DNA of 64,000 nucleotides from Astropecten irregularis (taxonomy: Eukaryota; Echinodermata; Asteroidea; Paxillosida; Astropectinidae). Location: contig OZ020248.1 of assembly GCA_963971285.1 (NCBI GenBank), positions 8,990,001 through 9,054,000 on the forward strand, given 5' to 3'. The notes under the pieces were generated by a model. That model did not search any database. It saw only the letters and a program-made list of their open reading frames with translations, and was not told where the DNA came from. The translations under genes and the position numbers were made by a program. Each line of letters starts with the position of its first letter. The first letter of the stretch is position 1. Of this stretch, positions 46,206-58,077 are shown piece by piece.

Positions 46206-46330
46206 GCATCGGTTTGCGGAAACACCATGTAAGAATCGTTTGTACTTACGCAATTCTGTTTCGTTCCCACTTCTCGTAAGGTCTCAATGTTTCAACTAGC
46301 CAGTTCTAGTCATCATCAGTTAAATGTTCA
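46206..46330 (-). repeat. Penelope-like element end with hammerhead-like core
   Basis: Minus strand: CTGATGATGACTAGAACTGG, CTAGTTGAAACATTGAGACC, then AGAAGTGGGAACGAAAC and ACATGGTGTTTCCGCAAACC. The hairpin GACTAG/CTAGTT and GAAAC are kept; the outer closing stem is not. It matches 62951-63060. Confidence 0.65.
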
Positions 46331-46427
46331 CTTTATCAAGCTACAATTACATGTATTGTTAGAGACAGAATCCTTTATGCTTTCCATTAGTAAGGATTAC
46401 AACTGACTGGTTGGAGACTATCATGGG

Positions 46428-46650
46428 TCTTTACGAAACCTCGGCTTGAGCTCTGGCTCCGGCTTGGGCTCCATTTCTTACATCCATTTTAAATTACTGG
46501 GTATCAAAATAAAGGTTTTGGGGTATGGTTTCGAAGTACATACTCTGTTTCGAAAAAGAAAACAGAGCTTCAACCTCAGGGAAAATTCACAACCTGTATT
46601 TTCAGCTTTTAGATGATGGAGCCTACGCCCAAGCCCAAGCCGTTTTCATA
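46428..46650. mobile_element. Foldback MITE with TTTACGAAAC ends, diverged
   Basis: CTTTACGAAACCTCGGCTTG on the left, CAAGCCGTTTTCATAAAG on the right, with GGCTC/GAGCC motifs inside. Related to 19025-19269. Confidence 0.65.
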
Positions 46651-47039
46651 AAGAGCTTAAGGTCTGACAAAAATCTGCCAGTTTTGTAGTTCCAGCCAGT
46701 TGATTCTACATGTAATGCAGGAGATGTAAATTCCAAACTTGCACCCCCACACATAACAACCTGTCGGATGCAAAGCTGGTTTAATAATCGGTAAATCACA
46801 AGTGATAGGAACAAGGAGGAAGAAAAGGATGAGGCATGATGGCCAGACAAGTCCATTGGCGTGCTAGGATGAGAACCCACTGGTGCTTGAATCATAAGGA
46901 ATTACCCTGTACAGTCTTAAAGGTGTAACACACTGGGTTCCCCTATAAAGCACACTAGACCCTCTTAATAAGTGCAAAGCCTGTAATATTTTTAAAGCCG
47001 CGTCCTCTTTGAGTGATCCGCCATATACTGCTTCTCAGA

Positions 47040-47282
47040 TTGCAGCATTGTTAATGCTAAGCATATTGATAAAATGATCCTTGGGATATAGTGGCACGTG
47101 TGTGGTTTCATGGCTTCTGATGACTACTAAAAATACAAAAGATAATTGACTATTAGGGACACTGGGTCAGTAGCTCAGTTGGTAAGAGCAGGGGTAAGAG
47201 CACCGGTACGGTATTCCAGAGGTCGCTGGTTCGAGGTCCACCCAAGTCAATTTTTCTTTGTTCACTTTTCAATAAGTTATAA
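47040..47282 (+). mobile_element. tRNA-derived SINE, family S1, longest copy
   Basis: Distal part with AATGATCCTTGGGATATAGT, then GATAATTGACTATTAGGGAC, head TAGCTCAGTTGGTAAGAGCA with a short internal duplication, box B GGTTCGAGGTCC, and a CAATTTTTCTTTGTTCACTT tail. It abuts a family D MITE. Confidence 0.85.
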
Positions 47283-47283
47283 C

Positions 47284-47460
47284 AATAGGGCTCCGCGCTC
47301 GAGCTATTTATAGAATACGCCCTTTGTTATCGACAGCTATAGTTACCCGGATGTTCGGACAACTATCACACCGTTTACATGTTTAAGTTAATTGGGCAAC
47401 GTGCGACTTGTTTGTCCGAACATCTGAATGTGACGTCATATAAGCGCGGAGCCATATTGT
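47284..47460. mobile_element. CRE-bearing MITE, family D, uninterrupted
   Basis: Ends CAATAGGGCTCCGCGC and GCGCGGAGCCATATTG, with inner palindrome GTTCGGACAA/TTGTCCGAAC and TGTGACGTCATATAAG. It is the empty-site reference for 62404-62941. Confidence 0.88.
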
Positions 47461-48159
47461 TGGCAAAGCCACAAAAGAATACGTACATGTACACACAATA
47501 ACAAGCTAACATCTGGACAATTGGAGGAAAAAAAAGGAATAAGTAGTCATTCATATGTGTTAAAAATGGCCCTGGTTGAAGTATACTGTGGCAACCAAAC
47601 TATATTCTCCTGACCTGTACAATTATTGTGCAATGTAACCAACTGAAGAGAGAAAACTAGGCCTATTTGTAAGTTGAGGCACACATTACAGCAAATTATT
47701 AATGGTTAATTCAACTTTGTTCCTTTTTTACCCATACTTTGACAAAAAAGCACCGACCCACTCAGGCATCACAACAAGCACACTCTCCACAACGCATGAC
47801 CTGATGATGATCACCATGACAGGAAAAACCCACTGAACATAATGTCTTCGTCTTCTGGTTTTTTTCCCGTCAGTAGGGTGTATGCTGCCGGAGCAATATG
47901 CTCGGAGTGCATTTGATGTGCGTGTATAATTGATGTGAAGATCGCAAGCTGTCAGGATTACAGTTGCCTGAAACTCTCTACATCAGTTGCACGACGACGC
48001 CCACTTGCCATTTCTGCTAGATTTATATAGCAAAAGGCCTCTGATAATTCCAAGAAGCTTTGAATGCGTGGAGAACAAGAGAGGACTGAGACATACCAAG
48101 CAGATAACATCTCCAGTAAGGTTTGAAGTTTTGCATGGTGGAGAGACTAGAATGAGTAA
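47461..48159. other. Unique intron DNA
   Basis: I see no gene or element. Confidence 0.4.
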
Positions 48160-48276
48160 GGATTGCGGTGACACCATGTACGACACTCTTTGAGAAAGAT
48201 GTGTGGTCCTGAAAAGGACCGATGAGAGTGGATTCTCAACGTTTCGACTAGTGTGCTCTAGTCATTCTCAGGACGA
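48160..48276 (-). repeat. Retroelement end with hammerhead-like fold
   Basis: Minus strand: TCCTGAGAATGACTAG, loop AGCACA, CTAGTCGAAACGTTGAGAAT, then hairpin GGTCCTTTTCAGGACC and ACATGGTGTCACCGC. Same layout as 29400-29510, with different stem bases that still pair. Confidence 0.6.
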
Positions 48277-48608
48277 TAAGATAACATCTTATTTGAATTC
48301 AAAAACACAAAACCTCAACACACACACATAAAGATGGCTCAGGGCATACAATCCAGGAATAAACAAAATGCCCCTATCATCAGTTGATGTCAAACATGAA
48401 CATGGAAGCTGGCAGAATAGCATCCAATGAGCTGATGATGGAACCAGATTGTGGCATCATCACACCAATGTCAACAGAAAGAAAGCTGGGATTATACTGT
48501 ACATGTATATACATGTCACTCTCCCAGCATTAATGCAACAGCTTTGTTAGTTTCTTCTTCTGTTTAACTGCTATGCACAGCAGAACACACAATTTTTCAA
48601 GTAACACC

Positions 48609-48843
48609 ATGTTTATTGAAAAGTGAACAAAGAAAAAATTAACTGGAGCAGGATTCGAACCGGCGACCTCCTGAATACCGTACAGGCGCTCTACCAATTG
48701 AGTCATCGAGCCCTACGTTGGTGGTGACCCCAATAGTCAATTATCTTTGTTCGTTTGGCAGTCAGAAGCCATGAAACCATGCACACACCACCATACCCCA
48801 AGGATCATTTCACCGATATGCACAGCAATGCTGCAGCCTGGGA
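48609..48843 (-). mobile_element. tRNA-derived SINE, family S1
   Basis: Minus strand CTCAATTGGTAGAGCGCC, box B GGTTCGAATCCTGC, tail to CACTTTTCAATAAAC. The distal TGATCCTTGGGGTATGG part is included. Confidence 0.87.
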
Positions 48844-48889
48844 ACGGTACATGGGGGATATCACTCAAAGAGGATACAGCTTTTTAGCA

Positions 48890-48985
48890 CCAATAACCTC
48901 TTTTGTGAGTATGGGGTGGTTCTGAAAAGAGCCGGTTTAACTCTACATTCCGGCGAGTATGCTCTGATCTGGCTGTCATCAAGAG
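48890..48985 (-). repeat. Retroelement end, diverged hammerhead-like copy
   Basis: Minus strand TCTTGATGACAGCCAGATC, AGAGCATAC, then CCGGCTCTTTTCAGAACC. Related to 48160-48276 but decayed. Confidence 0.5.
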
Positions 48986-50382
48986 AAAGATAACAAAAAC
49001 AATTTATGCTATGTTCCTCTTTTTCAAAACAATTATTGGCTCAAGATGCTTCACAGGTTTGGTCAGTTTAGAATCAACTTATTCTGATGCCGGAAATGTC
49101 TTTTCTTTTAATTGTTCATACATGTAATGTAGAATAGCAAACAACAATGGTGTACTGATGATGGAATTCCTTGTGAAGTGGTAAACTGATTCCGATTTCC
49201 GACGGACGCTTCAATTGATTCCCGGAGCAGACCCCAGATCTTGTTTACGAGTTCTTTTCAATCTTGTATCGATCAGAGAAGCACAACTTTGGAAGTCAAC
49301 GTTCACTAGAAGGCACTTCATGGAAGTTCCTGCCGTGAAACCTGACTCAATATAAATCCAGGGAAGCTTGGGTGTATCAAGTGTAGCGGGGAGTAGCAGA
49401 CAAAGAGGGCGAGAATCTTTCATTTCATGAATATCATTTGATTTTCATCACTGGACTGAATGCATTTTAATACTTCCAGATTTATCACAATACACATGTT
49501 GTGCGCTCAATGTCTCATGTCCCTGTATGGAAAGTTTCCTGTGCATTTGTATCAATTCCGGTAGAGTGAGTCAAACTTCACTTAATTCTTTAAGCCTGCG
49601 TCTCCGGTATCCACTCTTTTTGAAATAAACTTTTGGAGCAGATTTTGGTTACAAAATAGCAAAACAAAAATGCCTTTCATGGCATTTTTTCCTTTCTTTT
49701 TTTCTTTTCTTTTTTTCACGTGAGTATAGCTAGAGTCAACCAGTCCCAAGTATATCTTACTATAAGGAGGGATGCTTGAATTTCATCCCCGATATTGTTT
49801 CCAACCCAATTTTTGGATGAAATAAGACCCAATCGGAGATGTGGAATCAATGGACTCGTCTTTGCCCAGAGGTAAGGGTTCCAGTGTTGCACATTCATAG
49901 CCAAGACGCCAATGAATTGTAGCAATGTTGACCTTTGTGACTCAAAATACACCAAGAGTTTTAGTGTGCCAACAAACCACTTCAACAGCTTTACTGACCA
50001 GGTATCAAGTTGTTCTTCCCTGTGTGCTAGTCTGCTTCTCACAAGTGCGACCAAATAATGGAAAGAAAAAACCTGACTGCACCATCCGTATAAATAACGT
50101 AACATATAGCCAAATATTTGATACCGGCAAGCAATGAAATAAAAAGCATATTTGATGAAACTGGTGGGCGTGTGTATCTCTATATAGGGATGATTGGGAT
50201 GATTTTTTTTTCAGGCAACTGGCAAGAAGCAAACTATTCCTACATGTACTAGCTATTGACAACCTTCAAGCAAAATGGGAAAAGGGCATCACCTTTGGAA
50301 GTACATGTACTCCTAAGAGGGACTTATCTTGGGTCAATGTCACAACTGCTGTATTTCTTGTGACCCGTGGATATTAGGCCAT
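48986..50382. other. Unique intron DNA, unrecognised frames
   Basis: Minus-strand frames at 49211-49423 and 49716-50105 carry no motif I recognise. Confidence 0.4.
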
Positions 50383-50535
50383 GGGGCCAATTTCACCAAC
50401 GCTTTGGTATAATCGCTAAAGCCCAAATCCATTGCTAAATTTGGAAAATCGATCGCAAGTCTGTGTAGCAATTTTCCGTTTAGCGATGGATTTGGTCTTA
50501 AGCGATGATCGCAAAGCGTTAGTGAAATCGGCCCC
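50383..50535. mobile_element. GGGGCCAATTTCA foldback, body type 4
   Basis: 153-bp near-perfect hairpin, GGGGCCAATTTCACCAACGC to GTTAGTGAAATCGGCCCC. Inner arms carry GCTTTGGTATAATCGC and its inverse. Confidence 0.85.
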
Positions 50536-50755
50536 AGATGAAATCTCTCTACTAAGACAGATAACTTGAGGTTAAAATACAAGCAGGGGTATGGGTGTTA
50601 CATACATGGCCTGCATTAAGAACGAGTACAGGGGGGTACAGTGAATGAATTAAAATAATGAAACCAGTCTTGTTCTCGGAACGGATATCTTATGTTTCAA
50701 AATCGTCGTCCTACATGCCAATGTGTGCTTAGTAATCTATGAGAGTTCTTATTAA

Positions 50756-51106
50756 AAGTAGAGTACAGGATTGGTAACATACCCAAATAGAAATGTTCAC
50801 AGATTTACGGATATAACTTTCAGGATATGAAGATGGTGCTGGTAGAAAATATTTCCAACTGAAATGGTGTATTTATTAGTCAAACAAAGACCAAAACAAT
50901 TTTGATCTCAGGGTAAGATCAAAACCATTTCTTCATGTTTTATAAGAAACATTTAGTCAGATTCTCGCTATTTTCTCGTGACTTAGATGTCCAATAAAAT
51001 TGAGCTCAAAGTTTCATAGGCTTATTTTTTCATGTACATGCTGGATCAGACAAAGTGTGAGCGCTGTTTTGTGACCTTTAGGGCCTACGAATCATGTATT
51101 CTACCT
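50756..51106. mobile_element. TTAA MITE subfamily B, fullest copy
   Basis: TTAA at 50752-50755. Starts AAGTAGAGTACAGGATTGG and ends AATCATGTATTCTACCT followed by TTAC. Confidence 0.8.
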
Positions 51107-51817
51107 TTACAGTACAGAGACAATAGGAACACAATTCCTTGTCCTCGGACAGTATGCGAAACACCGATGAACTGAAGTGTGCTGAAGTGCAATCAGCAAT
51201 TCCATCAAACCTTCCATCAAAAGTACCAAATGTTTAAAATCACAAGCATGATACCTCACATTGAACTAAAAAAAAGGTTATTGCTTGATGGTATACAATA
51301 GGTTAGTCCCCGCCATCAAAGACACCACAAGAGAAAGACAAGAAGATACTTGAAGATTTCCTGATCAAAGGTCTGAGGCCGGTCACAGCACAGTTTCACC
51401 GAGTGACAAACTCTCAGCACTCAGGAAGTAGCACTTCAAACCAAGGAGATGGTTTCCCAACACCTTCATCAATCTCATTATTGCCGAGGCTATCGTTCGG
51501 TTCATTTAGATAATGAAACTGATGGTCAACCAAGGTCTAACACTTTTTTTTTTTTACTTTGCAATGAAACCAACCTGGCCCATGGCCAGAGAATCTCAAG
51601 ACAGTTAATGTAGGCCTACTAGTGAATGTTTGGGACGACTACGGTAGAAGGTGAAACGTGATGGATGAGATGACTTCTCCAGGAAGTACTACAATTAACA
51701 TGTCCTTCAATCAGTACATTCAGATTGGTCATTAATAACCCATTATAAGACAGTAAAGCGGAAATTTCCACTAGTGTTTCCAGTCTCCACTACATACACA
51801 AAACACCAAACAATCAT
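51107..51817. other. Unique intron DNA
   Basis: I see no gene or element. Confidence 0.4.
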
Positions 51818-51821
51818 TTAA

Positions 51822-52172
51822 AGGTAATACCATACTTTGGTTTTTGTCAAAAAAATACAGATTCATGGGCAAAAATATCAAGGAAGATACAGTAACAGCC
51901 TTCTGTGAAATTTGCAGTCCCATACGTTGACCACCTTTTTAGAAAAACAGTGAAACATCTCATGACACTTTTCAATCTATTTATCACAGGAGACAGTTTG
52001 ATCTTCCTCAGATCAAAAATTCTTTCAGTTAATTGGTTTTTACTCTTTTCTGAATAAATACGGCATTTCAGGCAGAAAGATGTTAAAGTTATGTTTCTAC
52101 AATCATAAACTTTATACCCTGTAAGTTATAAAATCTGTGAAGATTTCCGTTTCCCAAAGTATGATACTACCT
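51822..52172. mobile_element. TTAA MITE, family A
   Basis: Complete 351-bp copy with TTAA at 51818-51821 and 52173-52176. Confidence 0.9.
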
Positions 52173-52773
52173 TTAAAGGCACCCTAGCTAAGTATACATG
52201 CATGAATGTGTAGTTATACCATCCTAAAAATACAGAGCTACATTTCAGTATACCTGTCAAAAATGATACGTTGGAGAAGATATTGTGAGAAACGCACATA
52301 CAGCAGTGTATAGTGTACATGTACATGTATGTAGTTGTGATATTCAGGGAGATCGAATTCTGTTCCCATTTACAGGGTCAAATATATATCCTGCCTCCGG
52401 TAATGACCTGGTGATTTTCCATCAAGCTATGCTGTCTTCACCAAAAGCTGGCCCACCGTATAGTAGGGTAAATTTATACAAAATGTACAACAGAATTTTG
52501 CTAAAAAGGAAAACCTAAAAATAACGTGGGTGTACGTACGTGCATGCCCACAAGCCAACACAAATATACAATAGATGCTACTGTTACTGGAATCAACAGC
52601 AACCTGTAATCTTATAAGACGGAAAAATATCTAAAAGTAGAATTCTGTTCTCAAATTTCTAAACGAGAAAGTAACAACCTGGGCCTGTTATACAGTGTAC
52701 ATGTATACATGCTTTAGGGTCTCATTTGAAAAGTTCGCAAGGAAGTGTACTTCGTCAGCAGCCGATTTCACGC

Positions 52774-52832
52774 AGTTGTGTAAGTCCACTTACGCCACAA
52801 AATTTGTGGCGTAAGTGTGGACTTACGCAACT
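52774..52832. repeat. Near-perfect hairpin
   Basis: Arms GTGTAAGTCCACTTACGCCA and its inverse meet at a central ATTT. It is followed by three copies of CTGGTCTCTG (about 52831-52858). Probably a small foldback element. Confidence 0.8.
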
Positions 52833-53031
52833 GGTCTCTGCTGGTCTCTGCTGGTCTCTAAAACAGAAAACTAAAAGGAGCAAAATTGGTCAATGCTACA
52901 ATGCAAACATTTGTAATTTCCTTAAAGTACACCAGAAATGGATGAAATTTTGATAACTACCATGCAATATGCTCACTAAAATAAAAAACATTCAACTAAA
53001 ATCAACTGTACAAGTAATATATACATGTATG

Positions 53032-54501
53032 CAGTGTTTCCCCTGGGTTGCTGGTATAGCCGTGAGGTGGTAAATGAAATTTTGCTGGGTATGGACCCGG
53101 CGCGACGACGCGCGAAGCCCTTGCCGCGTGATGTCCGGGGCCCACTTCTTAAGAACTCAGTTTATATACCTACATCATGTAATGTTTGCTTTTGTTTTGG
53201 ATTGGTTTTTAACACTGATCCTATATTCTTGTTTCAAAAAAATTGTTAATAAAAAAAAAAAAAATGTAAATTTTTCTTTTATAAGAATGATACAAATAAA
53301 TGAAAACAAAAAAAGTCCACACATGGAATATTATTATTTACCTTTAGGTAGTGTTTAGGGGCCTACAATTTAGTCTTGAGCACAAATTGAATTTTAAACA
53401 CCAAACAATAAATTAACACACCTCGTAATTAAGTCTGGTCAGCCAAACATGTTTGAAAAATGTAGGCTATGCGAGAACGATAAGGCTCCATCACGGTGAG
53501 CCTAGCACTAGCTGTCACTTTTCGGGGTGCCGTAACGCTATGGGTTTTGAAAACAACAACTATCAATATCATAGGTGACTTTTTGGTGAAACATTGCGGC
53601 ACCTACATTGTACCTCTACTCCTAGATCATAAACTATTTGTTTTCTGATCCGTTATGCTTGTACATTCTTTGTGCATTTTTGTAATTCACCCACAACTTT
53701 TCGAGAAAACATGTTCGAAAACAGTAGCTAACAAAACTTGCTTACGTTAACCGTGGAGGTGCGTTAACACAGCGTGATTTAATTCACCAATCACCATCCT
53801 AAGGATTCTCTCGGTGGCGAGTTTTTGGCGCAAGCAAAATGAGCAGCCATGCACCGTGGATTGTGGAAGATTTCCATTCCTAGCGTATTTGAGGTAAAAA
53901 TGACTAAAAATCAATGTCGAAAAGAATTTCTCTGCGGCCATTTATTTGTTCAAAAACATTCGATAAAATCCACCAAACATCGCTGATCTCAAATGCACCA
54001 TGCACGTGTGTAACAAACGGAACGCTGGTCACAGCCTCACGACAGTGCATACATTATAAAGGCAGGGAGCCGCGCGCGAACCAGTGAAGGCATATCAGTC
54101 TATTTCGTGAGAATGTATACAAGACCGCGTGTTCGCTGTATAGGCACTTCCCACCGTGCGGTGGAGATTATGTCGGCCGTTGTGTGAGCTGTGTCGCCCG
54201 ACCGTACGCGTTGTGTGTGCCGCTCGGCCGTACATGTATACGCGCTGTGCAAGTGTTACGTTTCGTTTTTTAGAGCTTCGGAATGGAAAAAGCGCTTTCA
54301 TTTTCCGCTTTTAAGCGTAATGTTGGTGTTTTTATAAAGATTATTAAACATTTCTGTGATTTTCAGCTTATTGTGTAATAAAAAAATATAATGTTTGTTT
54401 CTGTGAGCGTGAGGCGGCAGTGTTGGCAAAAAATGTGCGAGGCGGTCCCCAAAAACCGTGAGGCGGGCCGCCTCACAATCTAATAGGCAGGGGAAACACT
54501 G
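53032..54501. mobile_element. hAT-like element, 1470 bp, perfect 8-bp TSD
   Basis: Ends CAGTGTTTCCCCTG and its exact complement. CATGTATG on both sides (53024-53031, 54502-54509). Sub-terminal CCGTGAGGCGGG-type repeats near the right end. The inner part 54055-54275 is GC- and CpG-rich. A 64-codon minus frame (53747-53941, MAAEKFFSTLIFSHF start) begins just beyond it; no transposase domain is recognised. Confidence 0.9.
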
Positions 54502-54552
54502 CATGTATGTAACATATTGTGTATTTTTACTTGCATTTTCTTGTTCTTTTGT

Positions 54553-55005
54553 CATTTAGCCTTCCATAAAGATCCTGCTAAGGCCCTGTCCGCACTGGAC
54601 TTTTTTGGGGCAAAGTTAACGAGACGCTGGGTACTTTACCCATTTTAAGTCCAGTGCGGACGTCTCAGGAAGTCTACCTCTCAGATAATTGCCTGAGCCG
54701 TGCGGGTATTTCTACCGGCCAACTTCTGCCTGGGTAGAATGCCCGAGACACTTTACCCGAGATGAAAAGTTCAGTGCGGACAGTGCAAGTCTGGTACCCT
54801 TTTGAGCCTAGTATTGTCAGCTCGGTAATTCTTCCATGCGTGCTCGGTTAAGTTACCCGAGTCAAAAGTCCAAGTGCGGACACCGGTAATATTTGCCCAT
54901 TTTTCATTTACCCATCGGCTCGGCTAAATCCCCGAAAAAAAAAGTCCAGTGCGAACAGGGCTTTAGGCCGAAATGCATCAGGCCCTCCTAACTCCAAGTA
55001 TTTTT
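54553..55005 (+). repeat. Hammerhead-like repeat, GATCC family, interrupted
   Basis: GCCTTCCATAAAGATCCTGCTA is cut at 54580 by a MITE and resumes at 54964 with TAGGCCGAAATGCATCAGGC and CCTCCTAACTCCAAG. Confidence 0.75.
54581..54963. mobile_element. MITE, 383 bp, TA target
   Basis: Ends AGGCCCTGTCCGCACTGG and the complement of AAGCCCTGTTCGCACTGG. TA on both sides (54579-54580, 54964-54965). Several internal AGTCCAGTGCGGAC motifs. It sits in the loop of the host repeat hairpin. Confidence 0.88.
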
Positions 55006-56269
55006 TAAAATCAACTGTAGTTTTTGTTTGTTTAATCTGTCACCTCAAATCTGAACATTTGTTGTCACTGTTGTCAACCATATCTAACATAAGACAACAT
55101 AGGGCACTGCCATTATTAAATCGAGATCAAATAATCTTCTTTCGAATACACTGCAAGTTGATCACTGTAGACCATTATTTATTCAACTTCCATTTTGTGT
55201 CATCCCGCTTTTACCATTTATTTGTATGCAGTTAATCTCTACGACTACTAATACAAACCGCAAGCAGGATTGATAACAAAATCAGCACCTTTCATTTGTC
55301 ATTTAATTACCATCTGCCCATTTTAGCCAACAGAATTCATGAATCAACCAAATGAAATTATCAGGTAGTGCCCCCCCCCCCAAAAAAAACCCAACAACAA
55401 CTCTTGACGATCGAAATCAATAATCATCCAACTGGGACCCTTGAAATTGCATGGATTGTTTGTTTGGCACGGACAGGCACAAGTGGTTGTTGTGTCACCG
55501 CACTTGACAAGTTTTCGCTAGCGTCAGGCCAGCAGTAAGTGTTAAGTCACCTACTGACAGCTAGATAGGTTATCCAAATAAATTCCCAGGTCTAGTCCCA
55601 TCATTGTGGGTGACAAGTTATCAGCGAGAGTATCCACCATGGGTGTGATTGAAAAGATGATATAGCAAACTCTGAGATGGAGGTAGATACTATAGATGGT
55701 GTACTTTGCCTGAATATGTACTTGCAAATGAAGAGCAAAATTGAATTAAGAAAGAAAATATTCTCACACTTTCGAGTGGAAATACCAGAGGATATATATA
55801 TCATAAATATATACACTGGCTATATATATATACATTCATATATGCACAACTGATACGAAAATATGTTTATCTTCGGGCATCACAGATGGGTGCAATCCTG
55901 TTCCGTACATCAATATGTCATCACTGGTTGAATATTATAACTCTTGAAGAGATCCAGTGGACAAGTAAAACATTAAATTGGGTGAATTTATGCCAGAAGC
56001 CCAAGCCAATGACAGATCATCTTAGACATGGCCCAGAACTCGATCAAAAATTGAATCAAGTTCAGAAAATCATCTTGGGTTATTGCCAAGTATACAGTAT
56101 GCAAACTCAATGTAGTTTCATTTCTCGCCCACTTCTTAGCCCAAGGGGCACCAGGTACCATGGGCAGGCCCCAGCCAGACGACTACTACACTAGCAATGG
56201 GGGCCATGACATCCATTATATGTGGGCCAATCAGCCTCTTATAATTTGTCCAGCTTTTCAATGTTACAT
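55006..56269. other. Unique intron DNA
   Basis: Only a C tract at about 55371-55380 and TA repeats near 55790-55835. No gene is recognised. Confidence 0.4.
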
Positions 56270-56609
56270 GTTGGTATCATACTTTGGTAAGAGACCAAAA
56301 CAGAAATGTTCACAGATTTACGTATAACTTACAGGGTATGAAGATGATGCTAGTAGAAACCTACTGTTAAAATTGGTCTGCCTCCAGAAATTAGTAAAAC
56401 AACGACCAAAAATCTGTTTAATCTTTTAAAAGATCAAAAATAAAAGAGAAAAGACTTAAGAAATACTGCAGCCATTTTTCATGATTTTCTCAAAAAGTGG
56501 GCACAGTATGGGACTGTATTTTTCACAGATGACTGTTACTGTATCTTCCTTGATATTTTTGCCCATGAATCTGTACTTCTTTGACAAAAACCAAAGTATG
56601 ATACTACCT
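56270..56609. mobile_element. TTAA MITE, family A
   Basis: TTGGTATCATACTTTGG to CCAAAGTATGATACTACCT, TTAA at 56610-56613. A small internal deletion removes the TGAAATGGTGTATTTATC block. Confidence 0.85.
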
Positions 56610-57239
56610 TTAAGTGGACCAAGATAGGCTTCGTTTCTGAACACTGACTCACAGCCTTGAACCAACCAGACAAGGCATCTTGTGGCTTCAACACTGTTTG
56701 CTTTCGAGTCAATGGGCTATACGTAAAATTGTCCTGCTCATGATGGTTGTAACTTTCAAAATACCTTAATTAGTCAACAAAGATCTAAAAAACGAAAAAA
56801 CCTATACTACATGTACATTATAACCACTAATCAATATCAAATCCAACAACACTGCAACTAGGCAATAGCAACAGTGTATACACATTTGAACTTAAAGTCA
56901 AAGCTGAATTTCAAAATGGCAAAATAACACGAGCCAAGCATCTTTTAGGCAATCCTCAGGGGTGCTTTCATTTTGTTGCTGTTGTTGATGTTTTGAATGT
57001 AACAACATGTTAACAGTACTGTTGTTTAATGTTTAATACCTGAGATAATAAATGAAATGAAATGAAAGCTTCTCTATTGGGAGAGGTTTAGTGTACAGCA
57101 CCAGTGCTGGAATATTTCATTTTTGGAGTGGCAAGTCAATAAGACTTTTGTTTTAAATGGCATTCATACAAAGAGAAGAACTCTCTGGGTCACTCTCAGT
57201 CTGAGAACATTTTCATATGGGGAAGTGAGACAGAGACCA

Positions 57240-57498
57240 GGGGCAAATTTCATGGAGCTGCTAAGCACACAACACACACAAAAATGCTTAGCACAAAAAT
57301 GTTTTGCCCAATAAAACAAACCATCATTAACAATTCCATTTGATATTCATGGTCAGTGAACAGGTGAACAACAGCTAAAGAAAAAATCATAAGTGATACA
57401 CAAAACATGGAAATTTGGTTGTTAATCCTGTTTTTATCCAAACAGACATTTCATGGTTAGCAGATTTGTGTGCTAAGCAGGGCTCTGAAATAGGCCCC
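57240..57498. mobile_element. GGGGCCAATTTCA foldback, body type 1
   Basis: GGGGCAAATTTCATGGAGCT to GAAATAGGCCCC, with the CCCAATAAAACAAACCA and TGGTCAGTGAACA landmarks. Confidence 0.85.
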
Positions 57499-58077
57499 TA
57501 CCAGGAGCAACAGCATCAAAGGCATCATCACCATCAACATGTACATGTACACAAATCTATCAATGGGGCTCATCTTGATAGAAATCAAATGGCGACACTG
57601 GAAAGGGTTCTAATTATAAAGGCACCAGACGAGACAGACAACGTTCATGTATCAAGAAATAATATGCAACGTTCATGTATCATGTATCAAGAAATAATAT
57701 GCTTCGGGATAAGAAACAGACATACTGAACTGATAACTATTACTCATGTTAGGAATGAACCGGAGACATTAAACAATCATTACGTGTACTAACAACGAGA
57801 AAGAGATTAGCTAGATGAGACTTGGATATAATGAGTCCGAGAATATCATAAAATGAGTCTGAAAAATGTTGGCAATATTAAGATGTGTTGAATGACAGAA
57901 TCAACTGCATGTAAGTGGAATTTCTTCTTTTTCTGCTCTGTGATTTGTTTGCGATGATCAAACAAGCAGGAGTGTATAAAGTAATTTGACATATAGGCCT
58001 AATAATTGTAACAATTTTAAAGACCTTCCATTTCTTACTTTCTTGTAAAAAGCAGTTTTGTCCCAATTTAACCTACA
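57499..58077. other. Unique DNA with small duplication
   Basis: AACGTTCATGTATCAAGAAA occurs in two imperfect copies at about 57641-57700. No gene is recognised. Confidence 0.45.
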
